The position numbers and the translations under genes are program-made. A model generated the notes under the pieces. That model had not been told where the DNA came from and did no database searches. It saw nothing but the letters and a program-made list of their open reading frames with translations. Below, piece after piece: positions 23,770 through 36,454 of a DNA stretch of 64,000 nucleotides (position 1 is the stretch's first letter; each line of letters begins with the position of its first letter). Source of the DNA: Epinephelus fuscoguttatus (taxonomy: Eukaryota > Chordata > Actinopteri > Perciformes > Serranidae); contig NC_064754.1 in NCBI RefSeq assembly GCF_011397635.1, positions 37,763,543 to 37,827,542 of the forward strand, given 5' to 3'.

Positions 23770-24754
23770 AGGGCCTGCAGTTTTTGGCACTTAAAGCAAT
23801 GGCTAAATTTTTCAGCCCCAGAGGTTGTTGTTTATTTAAAACACTACCTGATGAATAGTGTCATGTAAGAAGGCGGAAGTGCGTGCATTTGAACTCTGCT
23901 CAAGTGCACCATTCATCCGTGCCTGAGACTGTTGAGACTGATAACAGCCTGTATTGAGGATATGACTGGATAAACGAGTCTTGGCTTATTCCGCACGAGT
24001 TGTTTGAGAGTTTGTAAACAGATGTTTTCATATTGTTCTGCTATTGTTACAGGGGGACCAACTTTTACATTAGTTCATCAAAAAATCTTCTCTGCTTTTG
24101 CATTCTTCTTTCATGGTGCAGTGTGCAAAAGAGTTTTGTTTGTTATCAAGTCCATTTCTTTTATTTTCTGAGTTTTAGGAAATGACTGATTTAGGAGAGA
24201 TATTGTCATCAACCATGTATTTGTCACTTGTTTAAAGAAGATATGTTTTTTAAGACACAGTAATTGACAAAATAACACATTGACTGACCTATTCTTACAT
24301 AAGGTAGAGATGTGTGTTTGCAGTGAATAAGCATTAAATAGGTCCTCTCTCCTCTCTACACAGTAAAACACAGACTGCATGAAATTCGCTGTTATGTTGA
24401 TTCTCTGTGACTCAGTTCTGCCATTTTATTCCCCCTTCTCTCGAACATCAAAGCAACACAACACACACCCACGTGAAGCATTATGATATGCAAAAGGCCC
24501 ATATGTGAGGAAATCAAAAGAATAATCTCTGAATCTCCTTAACTGACTGTTGACCGTGCACTCACATATAACACATTGTGACTGGAGGCCTGTGGGTATA
24601 GCATCAAACACATACAACAGTGACTGAATGTCTTGTGATTGCACAGACAGATGTGAAATTGGCCGTTTAGCACATACATAAAGGGATGTTTTTCATGACT
24701 ATAGCCACACTGTTCTCGCTATAGTGTAGAGTGTCATCTTCTGTAACATGGAGG

Positions 24755-26290
24755 CAGTGGTGAAAGTATTCAGATCCTCTGTGTAAAAATAGCAATACTG
24801 CAATAAAATCAACCAGCAGAGCTAATTAACACTTCTTTATATACTGTTGGGTAGCATAATTGAAAACAACATAACATATTTAATATGGTATTTACATATA
24901 TTGCAAGGTTTATACTAACTATACAGTAGCTGTCAAATATCAGGGAATAAAACAGAGCAGTACAAAATAAAAAGTTAAATAGTTTTTCCTTGCACAGCAC
25001 TGAAACTTTTTTCCTGCAAAGATGGAATTTGATACCAGTTATATGGTAAATAGAAAAATAAGTGTTAATTGGTTTCACCTGCAAATAATCAGTTTAACTT
25101 CATTCCTAGTGTAACCTCGAGGGTTTTAGTCAGTGCACAGAAAGTCAGCTGAGGATACTGAACCAATGTGTCCTCAAACGATGGTTTGTGTATCTAACCA
25201 ATAAGCGCCCCACAAATGGAGTAGTCACATTATGTACTTAACATACAATTATGTGCTCAATGTGAAGTTACAGAGGTTAGGTTGAAGGGAGGGTAGGGTT
25301 GCTTATAAGCCCTTTGGGCTTTATGGTCTTTGTTGCACATTTTAACTGTTTTTTACTGCTCTTTCTTCCAGAATGTATGTTTGTAAGTGCAAACAACAAT
25401 AAACAAACAAATAAACAAAAGGAAACATGAGTCATCATCATGTTTTGTATTTAATACAAAGTTATGTACTTAACATAAAATTACATACTTAATGTAAAGT
25501 TAGGTAAGTTAGGTTTAGGAAAAGAAACACTGTTGGGCATCAGCACGTATGTAAAGTTACGTAGGTAAGGTTTAAAAAAGTAAAGTTACGTAGGTTAGGT
25601 TTAGGGAAAGACACATGGTTGGGCATTTTCACGTGAAGCACTATGTTATGTACTTAATATAAAATTACGTACTTAACATAAAGTTACATAGGATAGGTTT
25701 ATGAAAGGAAAGTTATTGGTAAAGGGAAGTAAAATTATATAAATTAGGTTTAGGAAAAGAATCATGGTGATGACTTATCTTCAAATAACTCAACGTTTAC
25801 TTGGTTGCATGCAGGACACAAACACTGGTCTCCTGGGGGGAAGTCCTGTGCTGTTTGACCCATTCACGACCCCAGACTGCTCACCCTTTTTACCACTTCC
25901 GTCTTCACTCCTGTTAGCTTGTTAGGCTGTCTGATTACGTGGGCTATAAATGAAATACTGGTTCATGGTTACGTAGGTCATATACGAATTCTGGTGCATT
26001 ACTTTTTGTAGATTTATGTAAGAACAGTGCATGACAGCAGCTGACTGAACCTACAATGTAACATACATAAGGTAAAGTTTGATAAATGAATGATGAATAA
26101 ATAATTATGTGGCTTTATTTGAGCTTTAATTTCAAGGAATACAACAAAGTGTTGCAAATATTTCCCTACAAAATGTAGTAAAGTAAAAATAACAGAAAAT
26201 GGCGGCACTCAAGCATGTACAAGTACCTTAAAATTATCCCTAATTACAGTGCTTGAGCAAATGCACTTAGTAACATTTCACCACTGCAAA
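24755..26290. mobile_element. Non-autonomous DNA transposon of about 1.5 kb with inverted ends
   Basis: The left end reads cagtggtgaaagta and the right end gtaacatttcaccactg, an imperfect inverted pair of the CAGTGGTG(G)AAAGTAAC type. A related right end ('ttccaccactg') is at about 10625-10640. The interior carries a minisatellite (25195-25770) and no transposase ORF, so it would depend on enzymes supplied in trans. Confidence 0.65.
25195..25770. repeat. Minisatellite related to the 13.4-kb array
   Basis: Repeated words include 'acttaacata', 'aagttacgtaggttaggtttagg' in pieces, and 'gaaagacacatggttggg'. The unit is similar to that at 13385-13800 but more diverged. It lies inside the transposon at 24755-26290. 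Confidence 0.7.
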
Positions 26291-26384
26291 GGAGAGCTAA
26301 TCTTTACACACACGCACACGACAAACACACTCATTTGAGCACACAAAGGCACTCACATATCATACACATATTATAATAAATCCA

Positions 26385-26387
<3 letters not shown>

Positions 26388-26458
<71 letters not shown>
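26388..26458. repeat. (CA)n microsatellite
   Basis: An almost pure CA tract of about 70 bp. Confidence 0.98.
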
Positions 26459-26459
<1 letters not shown>

Positions 26460-27093
26460 CCTCTTCACTTCCTCTCATACTTTTGTCCCCTTGACAAAGA
26501 GGCTTCATAAGAGCACCGGCTAATCCTCCAAACGCCGACTGTCTCACACAATGCTGCTTCGATGACTTTGTGCCAGCAGGACTTTGGAGGACGGTGATAA
26601 TGAAATATCATGGAAATGAGTCTGCAGCTGAGCAGGTGATAGACAGGTGTGCAGGTTTATTTTTGGGTCACCACATTTGACAAGCAGCCAGATTAGATAT
26701 CAAAGAGGGATCACTTAGAAAATACAATGTGGCCACCCTGCATGTGCTGCCATATTTGATTATCTGAGCATAAAAAAATAATCTTTGACTCTGACATTAT
26801 TTCTAGGTAGCAAAACAGAAACCATACTGTGTGTTACATCACTTGCTGATACCAAGACTGCTGGTGATGTATCATTATACCTGACAATGTGGCAATGTGA
26901 GGGAAACTGCCTCGTGAGGAATGAAGCTTATTAATAATTTTGAGCACTTAAGTTGCTTCAGCTCCACCATAATAATGTACTGGCAATGTCACTGGGCTGT
27001 GTCCAGTCAGAATGAGGTGATGAATTATTCACAGGAGATTGGAAGGTCACTAAAGCGTGGTCTGCTGATCTCACCTACACACACATGCAAACA

Positions 27094-27094
<1 letters not shown>

Positions 27095-27148
<54 letters not shown>
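27095..27148. repeat. (CA)n microsatellite
   Basis: A pure CA tract of about 54 bp. It lies about 235 bp from an oppositely oriented GT tract. Confidence 0.98.
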
Positions 27149-27150
<2 letters not shown>

Positions 27151-27382
27151 CATGCACACACAAAGGTCCACTGTGGCAATTATGCTGCTTAATTTTGGCA
27201 AAGCCTCCACCTTCTTCCAAAGCTGTATCCATGGTGACACATTTTCTTTTTGACCACCAACAGTGTGAGGCAGACCATCATGGACATACAGTGTCTGTAT
27301 AAGCAAAAGGTGTATAGTGTATAAAACTTATTACAAGCTGCAACAACATTGTGCAGGCTGGTATTGTTTTCACCTTGTGAGT

Positions 27383-27386
27383 TTGT

Positions 27387-27433
<47 letters not shown>

Positions 27434-27442
27434 TGTGTGTGT
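27383..27442. repeat. (GT)n microsatellite
   Basis: A near-pure GT tract of about 60 bp, inverted relative to the CA tract at 27095-27148. Confidence 0.98.
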
Positions 27443-27764
27443 CACCATGGCAAAACGTGGTCCTAGTGACGCAATTCCCTCTAATTCCCAGGTTGTCAAA
27501 TACCGAAACTCTGTCACGTCCCTCTGCGTCTCATAGTGTAGTATGGTGCACCCTTTGGCACGTTTATGTGACACACTTTCTGTGTAACACACACTGTAAC
27601 ACATGGTTAATGCTGTGAAAAGGTCACAGTGGGTCTTGGTCAAAAAATCTAGTTGGTTAGGTTTAAAAAAAAAAAAAAGATCATATAATGAGTTAAAATG
27701 TGAACATTGGTTCTGTAACAATAATTTAATTTTTTTAATTTTTAATTTTAATTTAATTTAATTT

Positions 27765-28105
27765 TTTTTATATATATACTTTATTAATCCCCGAGGGGAA
27801 ATTCAATTTTTCACTCTGTTATGTCAATTACACACAGGTCCGAACACACACATGCACAAACTGGGCCTATACATGCACTAAGTGGAGAGATGTCAGAGTG
27901 GGCTGCCCATGACAGACGCTCTGAGCGGTTGGGGGGTTCGGTGCCTTGCTCAGGGGCACCTCGGCAGTGCCCAGGAGGTGAACTGGCACCTCTCCAGCTA
28001 CCAGTCCACGCTCCATATTTTGGTCCGGACGGTGACTTGAACCGGCGACCCTCCGGTTCCCAACCCAAGTCCCTATGGACTGAGCTACTGCTGCCCCCAG
28101 TCATA
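27765..28105. repeat. Interspersed repeat, family not assigned
   Basis: Begins with the widespread teleost motif 'ctttattaatccccgaggggaaatt' in two parts and contains 'gtgccttgctcaggggcacc' followed by 'tcggcagtgccc'. It ends near 'tgagctactgctgcccc'. Overlapping ORFs on both strands are artefacts of the repeat. Confidence 0.65.
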
Positions 28106-30264
28106 ATGTAACATGATGATAATATGTCACGTGAGTGATGTCAGTGTGCCACAACTGTATGCAAACTACATAAAGTTACATTAAAACAACACTGACTTTA
28201 TTTTCACACTGGACACCAACTGCAGTCTCTTGGGTGAAAGTCCTGTTTTGTTTGACCCAACCCATCTCCCCTCTGTTCCACCCTACACAGACTTTTGCGC
28301 TCTTTATACTGTGTCAGTTCAAGTATTGCTGTAGATGGGTTTATAGTGGAATTAGTTGAAAACCTGGTGTGGCTCATGAAGACGCTAAAGGGTGCCTTTG
28401 GTATCGATATCACATGCTGAGGGTTCACAGAAGCTGTTTTGAGCATTTTATATGTCTGCCTGTCTGTCTGGGGACAGATTTTGTCACCATGATCACGTCA
28501 CAACTGTGCAAGATGCAGTCACAAAAATTTACAGGTGTCTTCAGATCAAAATGAAGTTTGATATAAAATATGGACGTGGGCCAACCAAGGGGGCCAGAAG
28601 TAGGGGGGTAGGAAGTAGGAAAAGGGGACATTGCAGCTGGAGTGGTCCCATCACAAGATGGTCACTAGTATTATATCTATATATTTTAATTTTAGCTTAT
28701 TTTTAAATTTTAAATTTTTTTTCTTCAAAATCTTGTTTCTTGTCACTTGTCCCCCTTTTCCTTTGGTTTTAAGTCTTATAACAGCTGAATTTCCATCATG
28801 TGGGATTACTGTAATTAAGTTTATCTTAAAGAAAATAAGTATTAATTGTGTGTATGTGCTAACCACTCAAGCCCTGAAAGAAAAACTGCACACATGTGGC
28901 TCTATTAAGGACTTCAACCAACCTTGATTAGTTTAATTTTAGGCTGCTGCTGTCGTGCGTTAGTAGACTAAAACTGAATATTTTGCAGTCACATAATTGT
29001 TCAGTTTGATATATAAAAAAGAAAAATAAAGGTGAGACCCTTAATTGTGTCAATTTTCATTCCAAAATATTAATTTACTTTATCATTTGAAAAATGTTAC
29101 AAGTCTAAACAACATATAGCATAATATTTAAGCATTAGGTTTGTATGATTTTCTATCATTCAGCTCTGAAACCCAGATCAATGTTGTGCTTTTTGAAGAA
29201 GGTGCCTTATTGCACTATGATCCGGCTCTCAGAGTGATGCATGAAACATAACAAAAGAAGGAGTCATTCATGGATTACAACTGGTACAATCTTTTCGATT
29301 ACTGGCCTATATACACTGAGTTACCAGTTTATTAGGAACACTTCAACAATATGATCAAAAACAGAAATGCTGAAATGAATTCTCTTTGTGGAGAAGGTCA
29401 TGTTTTAGTGAGTGTTGGTGTTGCACTGGACTCCATATATGCTGAGAGGTGTTTCCAACTTTTGTCCCTTCACATGTGTGTAAGTGGAGATTCATTATAA
29501 TGCAGTCAAATACAATCCCAACACTGACTACTGCCTCTAAAATGACCACAGAGTTGAATCAGCAACTCCCTGAAACTGTCAATAAAAACTGAACAGACTG
29601 AGCTACACAAAGGCAGGGTTTATTGCATGGCTATTGTATGGGATTGCATTAGATTGTACAAGTGTAATAAACTAGTAACTCAGTGTAAGACATCATTAAA
29701 GGCATAAAACAGGTGATGACACATTGTTCTCCTAGCTGCCTATGTTACCACTCAATCTATTTTTGTCAACAAATAACGATTTATTATAATTTAAGAAAAA
29801 AAATCAAATTGTAAAGAACTTCATTAAAGTTTGAAAATCCCATTCTTACTGAATTTACATTTTTCTTTTCTCCAGTGCAGTGTTATTATTTTTTTTTTGT
29901 GTGCCATTTTTACATTCATTAGTCTCACAGTTTTCCAGCACCAGAAACAGGCCAAGTACTTATTCACTAATAGGTGGGCCCTCTTCCTTCTTTTTCTCTC
30001 CTCCTGGCTGAATTGACTCTTCAGGGTTTTCAGTCCACCATCAATCCTTTTCCTTGCTCCCAATCCTCCTGACCCCCTTTCAAGCCTCAATCCCTGACCT
30101 CTTTCTCACTTCACATTCTCTCTTTCTTCTTCTGTCTGCTCCCACTTTCCTTAGGCTGCTTTCCTTTTCATCTCACAGTCTTTCAGTCCTCCACTTTAAA
30201 AAAAAACCCCCAAAACTACAGGTCTCGGTTAACCTTCATCCCTCCTTCAGTGCACTCTGTCTCC

Positions 30265-31031
30265 TCAGTCATCTTCATTGCTATGTCCGTTGACTAGGCC
30301 TGACTCCCAGCGTTGCACCAGAGGGGTCTTCTGTCTGGGGGTTCGGGGACTCTGTGTGAAAATATGGGACAGCAGGAGTAAGTGGTGATTGCATGTGAAA
30401 GCAGGAGGAGAAAAAAGAAAGAGAATTAAAGAGTAGAAACATCAGATGTGTGGGAGCAGGAGATAAGATCAATAAGCCAACACAGGGCAAAAAAAGGACC
30501 ATAAAGATAAAAAGAGAGGGATGAAATTATTTCCTCTAGAGGACATCCCTTTGGATGAGCATCATTAGCTCTGTAAGTCAGAGGGAGGTTAATGCGACTG
30601 TGATCCAAGGCTGTGTTCTGTGTGACTCAGTCAACAACTGAGGCCAATTTCTCCTGCAATCCTCCGTTTGCTCCTGAACCCTAATCAGGACCCAGGTTGG
30701 TGCAGAGAGCTGATAACCAACCAGCAGGGAGACAGAAAGAGAGAGAGGGCTAGACGCACAAGGCAGGGAGAGGAAAGAGAGCAAAACGTTGCTAATGCCA
30801 ACGTCAAACTAAAGCGTGCGGCTAAAACCCGGCATATCAATGCCAAACTGAATTAAAGCGCTAAAGCCACGGAGCAGCACTCAACTCTAATCAGAGATAC
30901 CGCAGTTTCAAAGAGATGCAAGACCCACAAGGCAGGTAACGGAAATCAGTGAGATTGTCAATTGACTTTCCTCTTTCTCCACCATTGACTGTACACACAC
31001 ACACACACACACACACAATCCTGCCCCCCAC

Positions 31032-31077
<46 letters not shown>

Positions 31078-34000
31078 ACAAACTCAGCCTCTCCCTCCCT
31101 CTCTGTCTCAGGGCTGTTTGCCTTCATCCCTTATCTATAAAGATAAGCTCCTTACTGTGTGTTCAGTATGTTATCAGATGTCTGTGGCCCATATTTGGTG
31201 CAAACGAGATGCTGACATCCTCCCAAGAGCCTTTCTTCATTGGACCCTTTACAATCCAGTGCAGTTATAAACATGCGTTCATATTCATGCTGCTGAGAGA
31301 AACTGCACCCCCAAAGCGACATTGCAATTTATATGTGTCTCAGTTGAAGAAGCTTTGTAATTGTGGAACCTGATATCCTTTTAGCTTCACTCGAGGAAGA
31401 CACAGAAGGGTGATTTGCCTACATTTACATGTCCTATACCAAGTGTGCCTGATAGGTAGGGTGAGTGTGTTAATCTTATAAAGCAAAAAATACTTAATTA
31501 ATATCACTCTGAGGCCTGGTGTTTTTCCACATGGTCAGATTTCCAGAAAATCACAGCAAGGAGTCGTATTAAAGAAATTTTAATGTCTAAACTTCACTGC
31601 AATAGGATGACTGACAATGCTGACTCACCTCCGGTCGGTTAATCTTCTCCTCTTCAGCCTGGGCCGGGGGCCACATGCCGAACTTGCCAACTGACTGGCG
31701 TGCTGCAATAGAGACAAAGAATAAAAAGTGGGTGCATGCAGGATGAGAGAGAGCGGGGTAGCAATGAGGCAAAGGTGTTCCTGGGTTTTGTCTGTGCTCT
31801 GCAATGTAAGCAATAAAGCCTCCTTGAATCAAATTAAAAGTGAACATGAAGCAGCGGAGAGGAACGCAGTGGGAATTAAGCAAATGAAATGTGTTTGATA
31901 CGACATGAACTTGGTGAAAGAGAAACAAAAACTAGGCTCCAGGAATAAAGGAGGAATATGAAATAGGTTGCATAACGCTTTGTCTATAAAACAATACACC
32001 AATGTTTGTTTCCCAGCACTGAGTCATGGTCATTCATGTCCCGTAGATGCAAACCCTGATTGGTTTGTCACACAGTTGTTAAACCTACAATGACTGGTGA
32101 TACTGTCATTCACATACAGCCACCACAACAATACACTGGCAACCCTTCCTGCCAACACAATGCATACAAACATATGGTACAGCAGTCTGTTGTCTGATAC
32201 ACCCACACCCCTTCATTTACTCCACCCATCACTTTACAAATGTGTTCATTTGAATTTACTATGAACTGGACGTCATCAGTGGCATCAAATTTTTCATGTG
32301 GGTGGCCAGATGGGGCCATGGGACATCTTAGGGTGGCACACCAAAACCAAAAGCCATAACTAGATTTCAGGAATTCGATTATGCTACTTCAGTGTAATAC
32401 CTGTACAGCTAACATTTTGAGTTTGAGAACAATCCTGTTTTAATCCGTCATGTATCTATGCATGTTAGGCAATTCATTGTTTTTCAGTAGGCTGGTTTCC
32501 CTTTTCCTTAAAAAGACAAACATACAGCTTTAATTTGAGGAAGTACATTGACTGAGAGGAACAAACATTTACTGGGAACAAGCTTTCACAAGTTTAGAGA
32601 CTTGTGAGTACCCATAGAACTGTATCAGGGTGGCCATGGCCCCTTCTTGCCCCCTCTTGGGAGTGCCACTGCCTATAATGACTGACACTGACAGTCATTC
32701 ATATACACCAAAAAACACAACCTATCTTGCCAATATAATGCACACAAACATATTGTACAGTAGTCTGTTATCTGATGGACCCCTCAGCCCTGCCAGATGA
32801 ACTCAAGCACCCCTTCATCTACACCACCCATCATGTTCCAAATGTGTTTATTTGAATTTACTTTAAACAAGACGTTAATTAACACTTAGTTATAGAAAAG
32901 TTGCTTTAATACAATTTAACTCCAGTGGTTAATGTTTAGGCCATGTTTGCACACATTTCAATTTGTGCTACTGCTATTTATAACTACCGTACCACTTATA
33001 ACTACCGTATCTCTTTCAGCTGATTTTATCTAACTGTTCTGCTGACTGTCCTTCTCTGCTCGCTGGCTACTTTGCTTTCAAATACTCAGTTGCAACATGT
33101 TCAGGTGTTACATTTGACTCAACATGTGGATGTATATGTTAATCAAATTGTAGTTCATATACATATCTATATAGAGAGATATTAATTAGTTGAGCAAATC
33201 CGCAGTCTTCCTATATAACCGTTGGCAACCCTGGTTGTGAATCGCTGCTACATGATATGCACACAATGCCAGTAAAGTTAAAAAATACCAGAGATGCATA
33301 TTAATAACTTGTTCTCTCCGTAGGCTTATTGGCAACACTTTACTTCACATTTGCTCTTGCTGTCATAAGTCTCTAACTCTTTATCACTCTGAGAACTAAA
33401 AAAAACCCAAGTTGTTTGCACTTTTTGAACGCTTCATTCCGAAATTGGACTCTCCCAACGCACTCCCTTCTTGCTGACACAATAAAGTGTCGAGATATGA
33501 CTCGGGACTTTTTTTTTTACCTCAGCTCTTGCAATTAATCTGACGGACTCGATGCTTTATTTATTGTGGAGTTACAGACTTTTATTTTCTTGTCGGCCAG
33601 CTTATGGTCTCCAGTGCAAAATTATTGCTCATAACAGCTAACACTGATTTCGGAAGCTGTTTTGAGGTTTTCCACTGACCATGAGAAAAATGAAATAATG
33701 TGCTCGCCGGGCTGTTTCAGGGGGTTTTCATCATCTCACCACAGATATAAAAAATTGCACACAAACCCCTACACAAGCATCTGTACACACAAACACATTG
33801 TCTGTGTGGGCGAAAGCAGAATCAATCAAACCCTGCAACACACACACTTTTAGCTCTAGTCTAAACTTAGCGCTACACTAACCTGCTGTGGGTCTAGTAC
33901 CCCCTCTGGATGATGAGCCAGGTGAGTCAGGAACAGCCAGTCCATTCAGTGAAGAAGAGGACAACGTGGGACTCTTTCCTTCTGTGCTGACGGGCCTCTC

Positions 34001-36388
34001 TCCCCCTCCTCTTCCTCCTCCTACCCCCCCTCCTTTTGCACCCTCTGTGCCCCCATACAGACTGATCCTCTGCTTGTGAAGCTCCTTCTCCCTCTCTTGG
34101 GCCTCCCGGATGTCCTGCTCCACTTTAACTCCATTTGTTGAGGAGCGCAGTTTAAAAAAGGGGTTCTCCTTGGGTGCCACCTCCTCCTCTTCCCTCTCCT
34201 CCTTTCCCTGCTCTCTCACTTCAATCCCACCATGTCCTCCTGTCCTGGATGATGAGATATTAAGGCTTCCAGAGTCGACGACAGTCTCTGGTTTGGCATG
34301 GTAGAGCTTCTGTGCTGGGACACTCAGATTGTTCTCTAGGATGATAACCTGGCAGGTTGTCCCCTCAGAGAACCCTGGTCTTTGGGGAGTTAAAGAAGTT
34401 GAACCCCCTCCTTTGGCTAAGTTTGGGCTCTGCGTGGGGCTCCTCTCCACATATGAGCCTTCTATGGTGGATGCCTGCGATGAGTTGTCCTCCAAGGTTG
34501 AAATGTCACTGGCGGAGGACCAGGATGTGGTCTTACTCCTTGCTGGCACAGTCAAAGTTGAGTCATTGGGTTTCTGAAAGGCCTCAAAAAGCTGTTTCCT
34601 CTCTTTGAGTTGGCGTACAGTGCCTTTGTCGTAGACACCTGGAACTTTCCCAAGCTTGACCAGATCCTGCTCCCTCTGGACCTCCGCATAGATGTCATGC
34701 TGCATCTTTTTGCCTGCAAACTGCCTGTCTTTGCCTTGACACCTCTCAGACTTAGCAGTTATTGACTGGCAGAGAACAGTTTTCCTTAAAGGGATCTCTA
34801 CATACTCTGGTGAGGTGGGTGGGTTTGGAAGCCCCCTGGACCTTCTCAGGCTGTGCTCACGCTCTATAGCCCGTCGGATCTCCCTCTCAATGGGAGTCTC
34901 TTTAAGTGCAGGTGCTGGGGTACCTGTAGCGATGGTGGTGTTGCCCTCCAAAGTGCTGCATGGGGAGAAGTCTGCTGAAACTCCACTGTCACTCTGGCTA
35001 TCATCGCATGAGTCACTCTCCATCCTGGTGTGTTTAGAAGACACAAAGCTGTGTTTTTCTGTCTTCAGCTCTTGTGTATGGACTGTTTTTGAAAATTTTA
35101 AAAGTCCTCTGCCGTGCTGCTGCTCAGACGCCTTGTTCCTCTCAAGTCCACACTCCTTCTGCCCTCCCTCGCCACCTGTTTGCTTGCTCTCTCCCTCTGT
35201 CCTCCCCCCCGCCCTGCTGTGCCTTTCTCTCACAGCTATAACACAACCAGAGCCTTGAGAAGTTGCCCCGCCCTGACTGGACAGCTCCATGGCAACAGCT
35301 GACAAAGGTGAAGAGCTCTGGCCAAGCACCTGTTGTGCAGCTTCCTGGTTTGCTCCCCTGGGGGCAATTTGACTTTGGCTCTGGGTTAACAGCTCCTCCT
35401 GCTGTTTGGCTGAAGGAACTTCAGGAAAAGTTGATGTTGGATCTAGTGCAATGGAAACTGAAATATTGCTAGAATATGAGGGTTGGAAAGTCTTGCCTCT
35501 GATATCCAGTGTAGTCCATTGCTGCTGACAAGACATTACATCACTGCTCACTTCCTCCTCTGCCTCACTTTCATCAGCAAAAGGAGGAGAGCACACAGTA
35601 TATAGATCATCTGAGCTGTTTCTGTCATAGGGAGAATGATGAGCAGTTTTATTTATTCCAGCAGCTGCAGCCCAAGGCACATTATTTTCAAGCTCACTGT
35701 TGTCAAAACCATCTGGTGAGATGTGCAGCTGTATGTCACTGTCCTCTGTTGTCATATTATCTCCCATCATCTCCTCAGATGATGACTCTACCTCAGTATT
35801 TACTGGCTCAGCAAGGAGTGGCGTGTGAGGCCATTCTTGACTATTTTCATTGGAAGGCGTAAGGTCTTCTGTTGGGTCTGATATAATCTCAGTGTCACTG
35901 ATCCACTCCTCCCCCTCTAGGCTGGAAAAACTCTCTTTCTCAAAACATTCATTTGTTGATGAAGCACTAAGGGGATGAGGAGGAGGAGGAGGAGGTGGGA
36001 AAGCATCCTCATATAGATCAACAGACTTTTTAGATTCCTCTTGAGCCTGTGATAGTTGGGCAACTTGTTCCGATTCTGTCACCATCTCTTGCGTCTCCCT
36101 GGAGGAGGACAGACTAATTCTTGTTGATTCCCGATTTTCCCATTCAGTAGTATCAGCTGTTTTGGTTCTTGAGAGTGTTTGGTCCCCTTGCAGCATTTCC
36201 TCTTCAGCTCCAGGCTCCAGGACGTCCATATCCTCTTCAGGTTCTGCCCTTGGAGCCTTTCTGTCTCGCCAAGGGGAGTTGTGGCTCACGGTTGCACCCA
36301 CTTCACCTTGTGCCCAGAACTCATTGACCCACTCATCTTGTGAGTTGACATGACCCTGTTCCTGGCAGGCCACGGGCTTTGTTGCCAT
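30265..36388 (-). CDS. MISP/MISP3 family protein with AKAP2-type C-terminal domain, three coding exons
   Basis: Coding exons on the minus strand are 33883-36388, 31629-31702 and 30265-30351. All junctions are GT-AG with matching phases (1, then 0), giving 888 residues and a TGA stop. The first coding exon begins at an acceptor near 36454. The chosen ATG (36386-36388, MATKP) has a strong CACCATGGC context; the frame is open upstream but that part lies in 5' UTR and intron. Residues 1-490 are acidic, low-complexity and Ser/Glu-rich with a short Pro run. Around 497-600 is the conserved block ETPIEREIRRAIERE, VEIPLRKT, QHDIYAEVQREQDL, VPGVYDKG and ERKQLFEAF. Around 741-771 is a second block, NPFFKLRSS and IREAQEREKELHKQR. 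The last residues hold GMWPPAQ and RTPRQKTPLVQRWESG. This order matches proteins with the AKAP2_C domain. MISP binds actin and helps position the spindle. I cannot decide between MISP, MISP3 and an AKAP2 relative. A candidate AATAAA is at 29780-29785. Confidence 0.75.
30992..31075. repeat. Two (CA)n tracts separated by a short spacer
   Basis: CA tracts at 30992-31017 and about 31034-31075 lie in the last intron of the MISP-family gene. ORFs spanning them on both strands are artefacts. Confidence 0.95.
31703..33882. other. Intron of MISP-family gene, with a dispersed repeat (copy B)
   Basis: Bounded by a GTTAGT donor and a TATTGCAG acceptor on the minus strand. At about 32300-32450 it carries copy B of the repeat also found at 17250 and 37790 ('ggccagatggggcc', 'cacaccaaaaccaaaagcc'). 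The segments 32105-32250 and 32690-32840 also resemble each other ('acatattgtacagtagtctgtt...tctgatggacccc' versus 'acatatggtacagcagtctgtt'), a local duplication. No coding exon is seen. Confidence 0.6.
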
Positions 36389-36454
36389 GGTGACAAGTCT
36401 GCTGATGTAAAAGCGTTTAGAGCAGTCAGGATGTTCGGCCTCCAGCCAGTCAGT

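Larger units (their letters stand above)
20082..30264. other. Gene-free, repeat-rich intergenic region
   Basis: No exons were recognised between the HIDE1-like stop and the end of the MISP-family gene. The region contains a minisatellite, a transposon about 1.5 kb long, three long CA/GT tracts and at least two further interspersed repeats, listed separately. The 3' UTRs of both flanking genes must extend into it: a candidate AATAAA for the MISP-family gene is on the minus strand at 29780-29785, and ATAATAAA occurs on the plus strand near 21427-21435. Confidence 0.55.

Noticed and set aside
26921..27721. Several ORFs spanning CA/GT tracts
   Set aside because: The open frames come from dinucleotide repeats, which have no stops, and no domain is present outside the tracts.
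27811..28111. Overlapping 96-97 residue ORFs on both strands
   Set aside because: They lie in a widespread interspersed repeat and have no family features.
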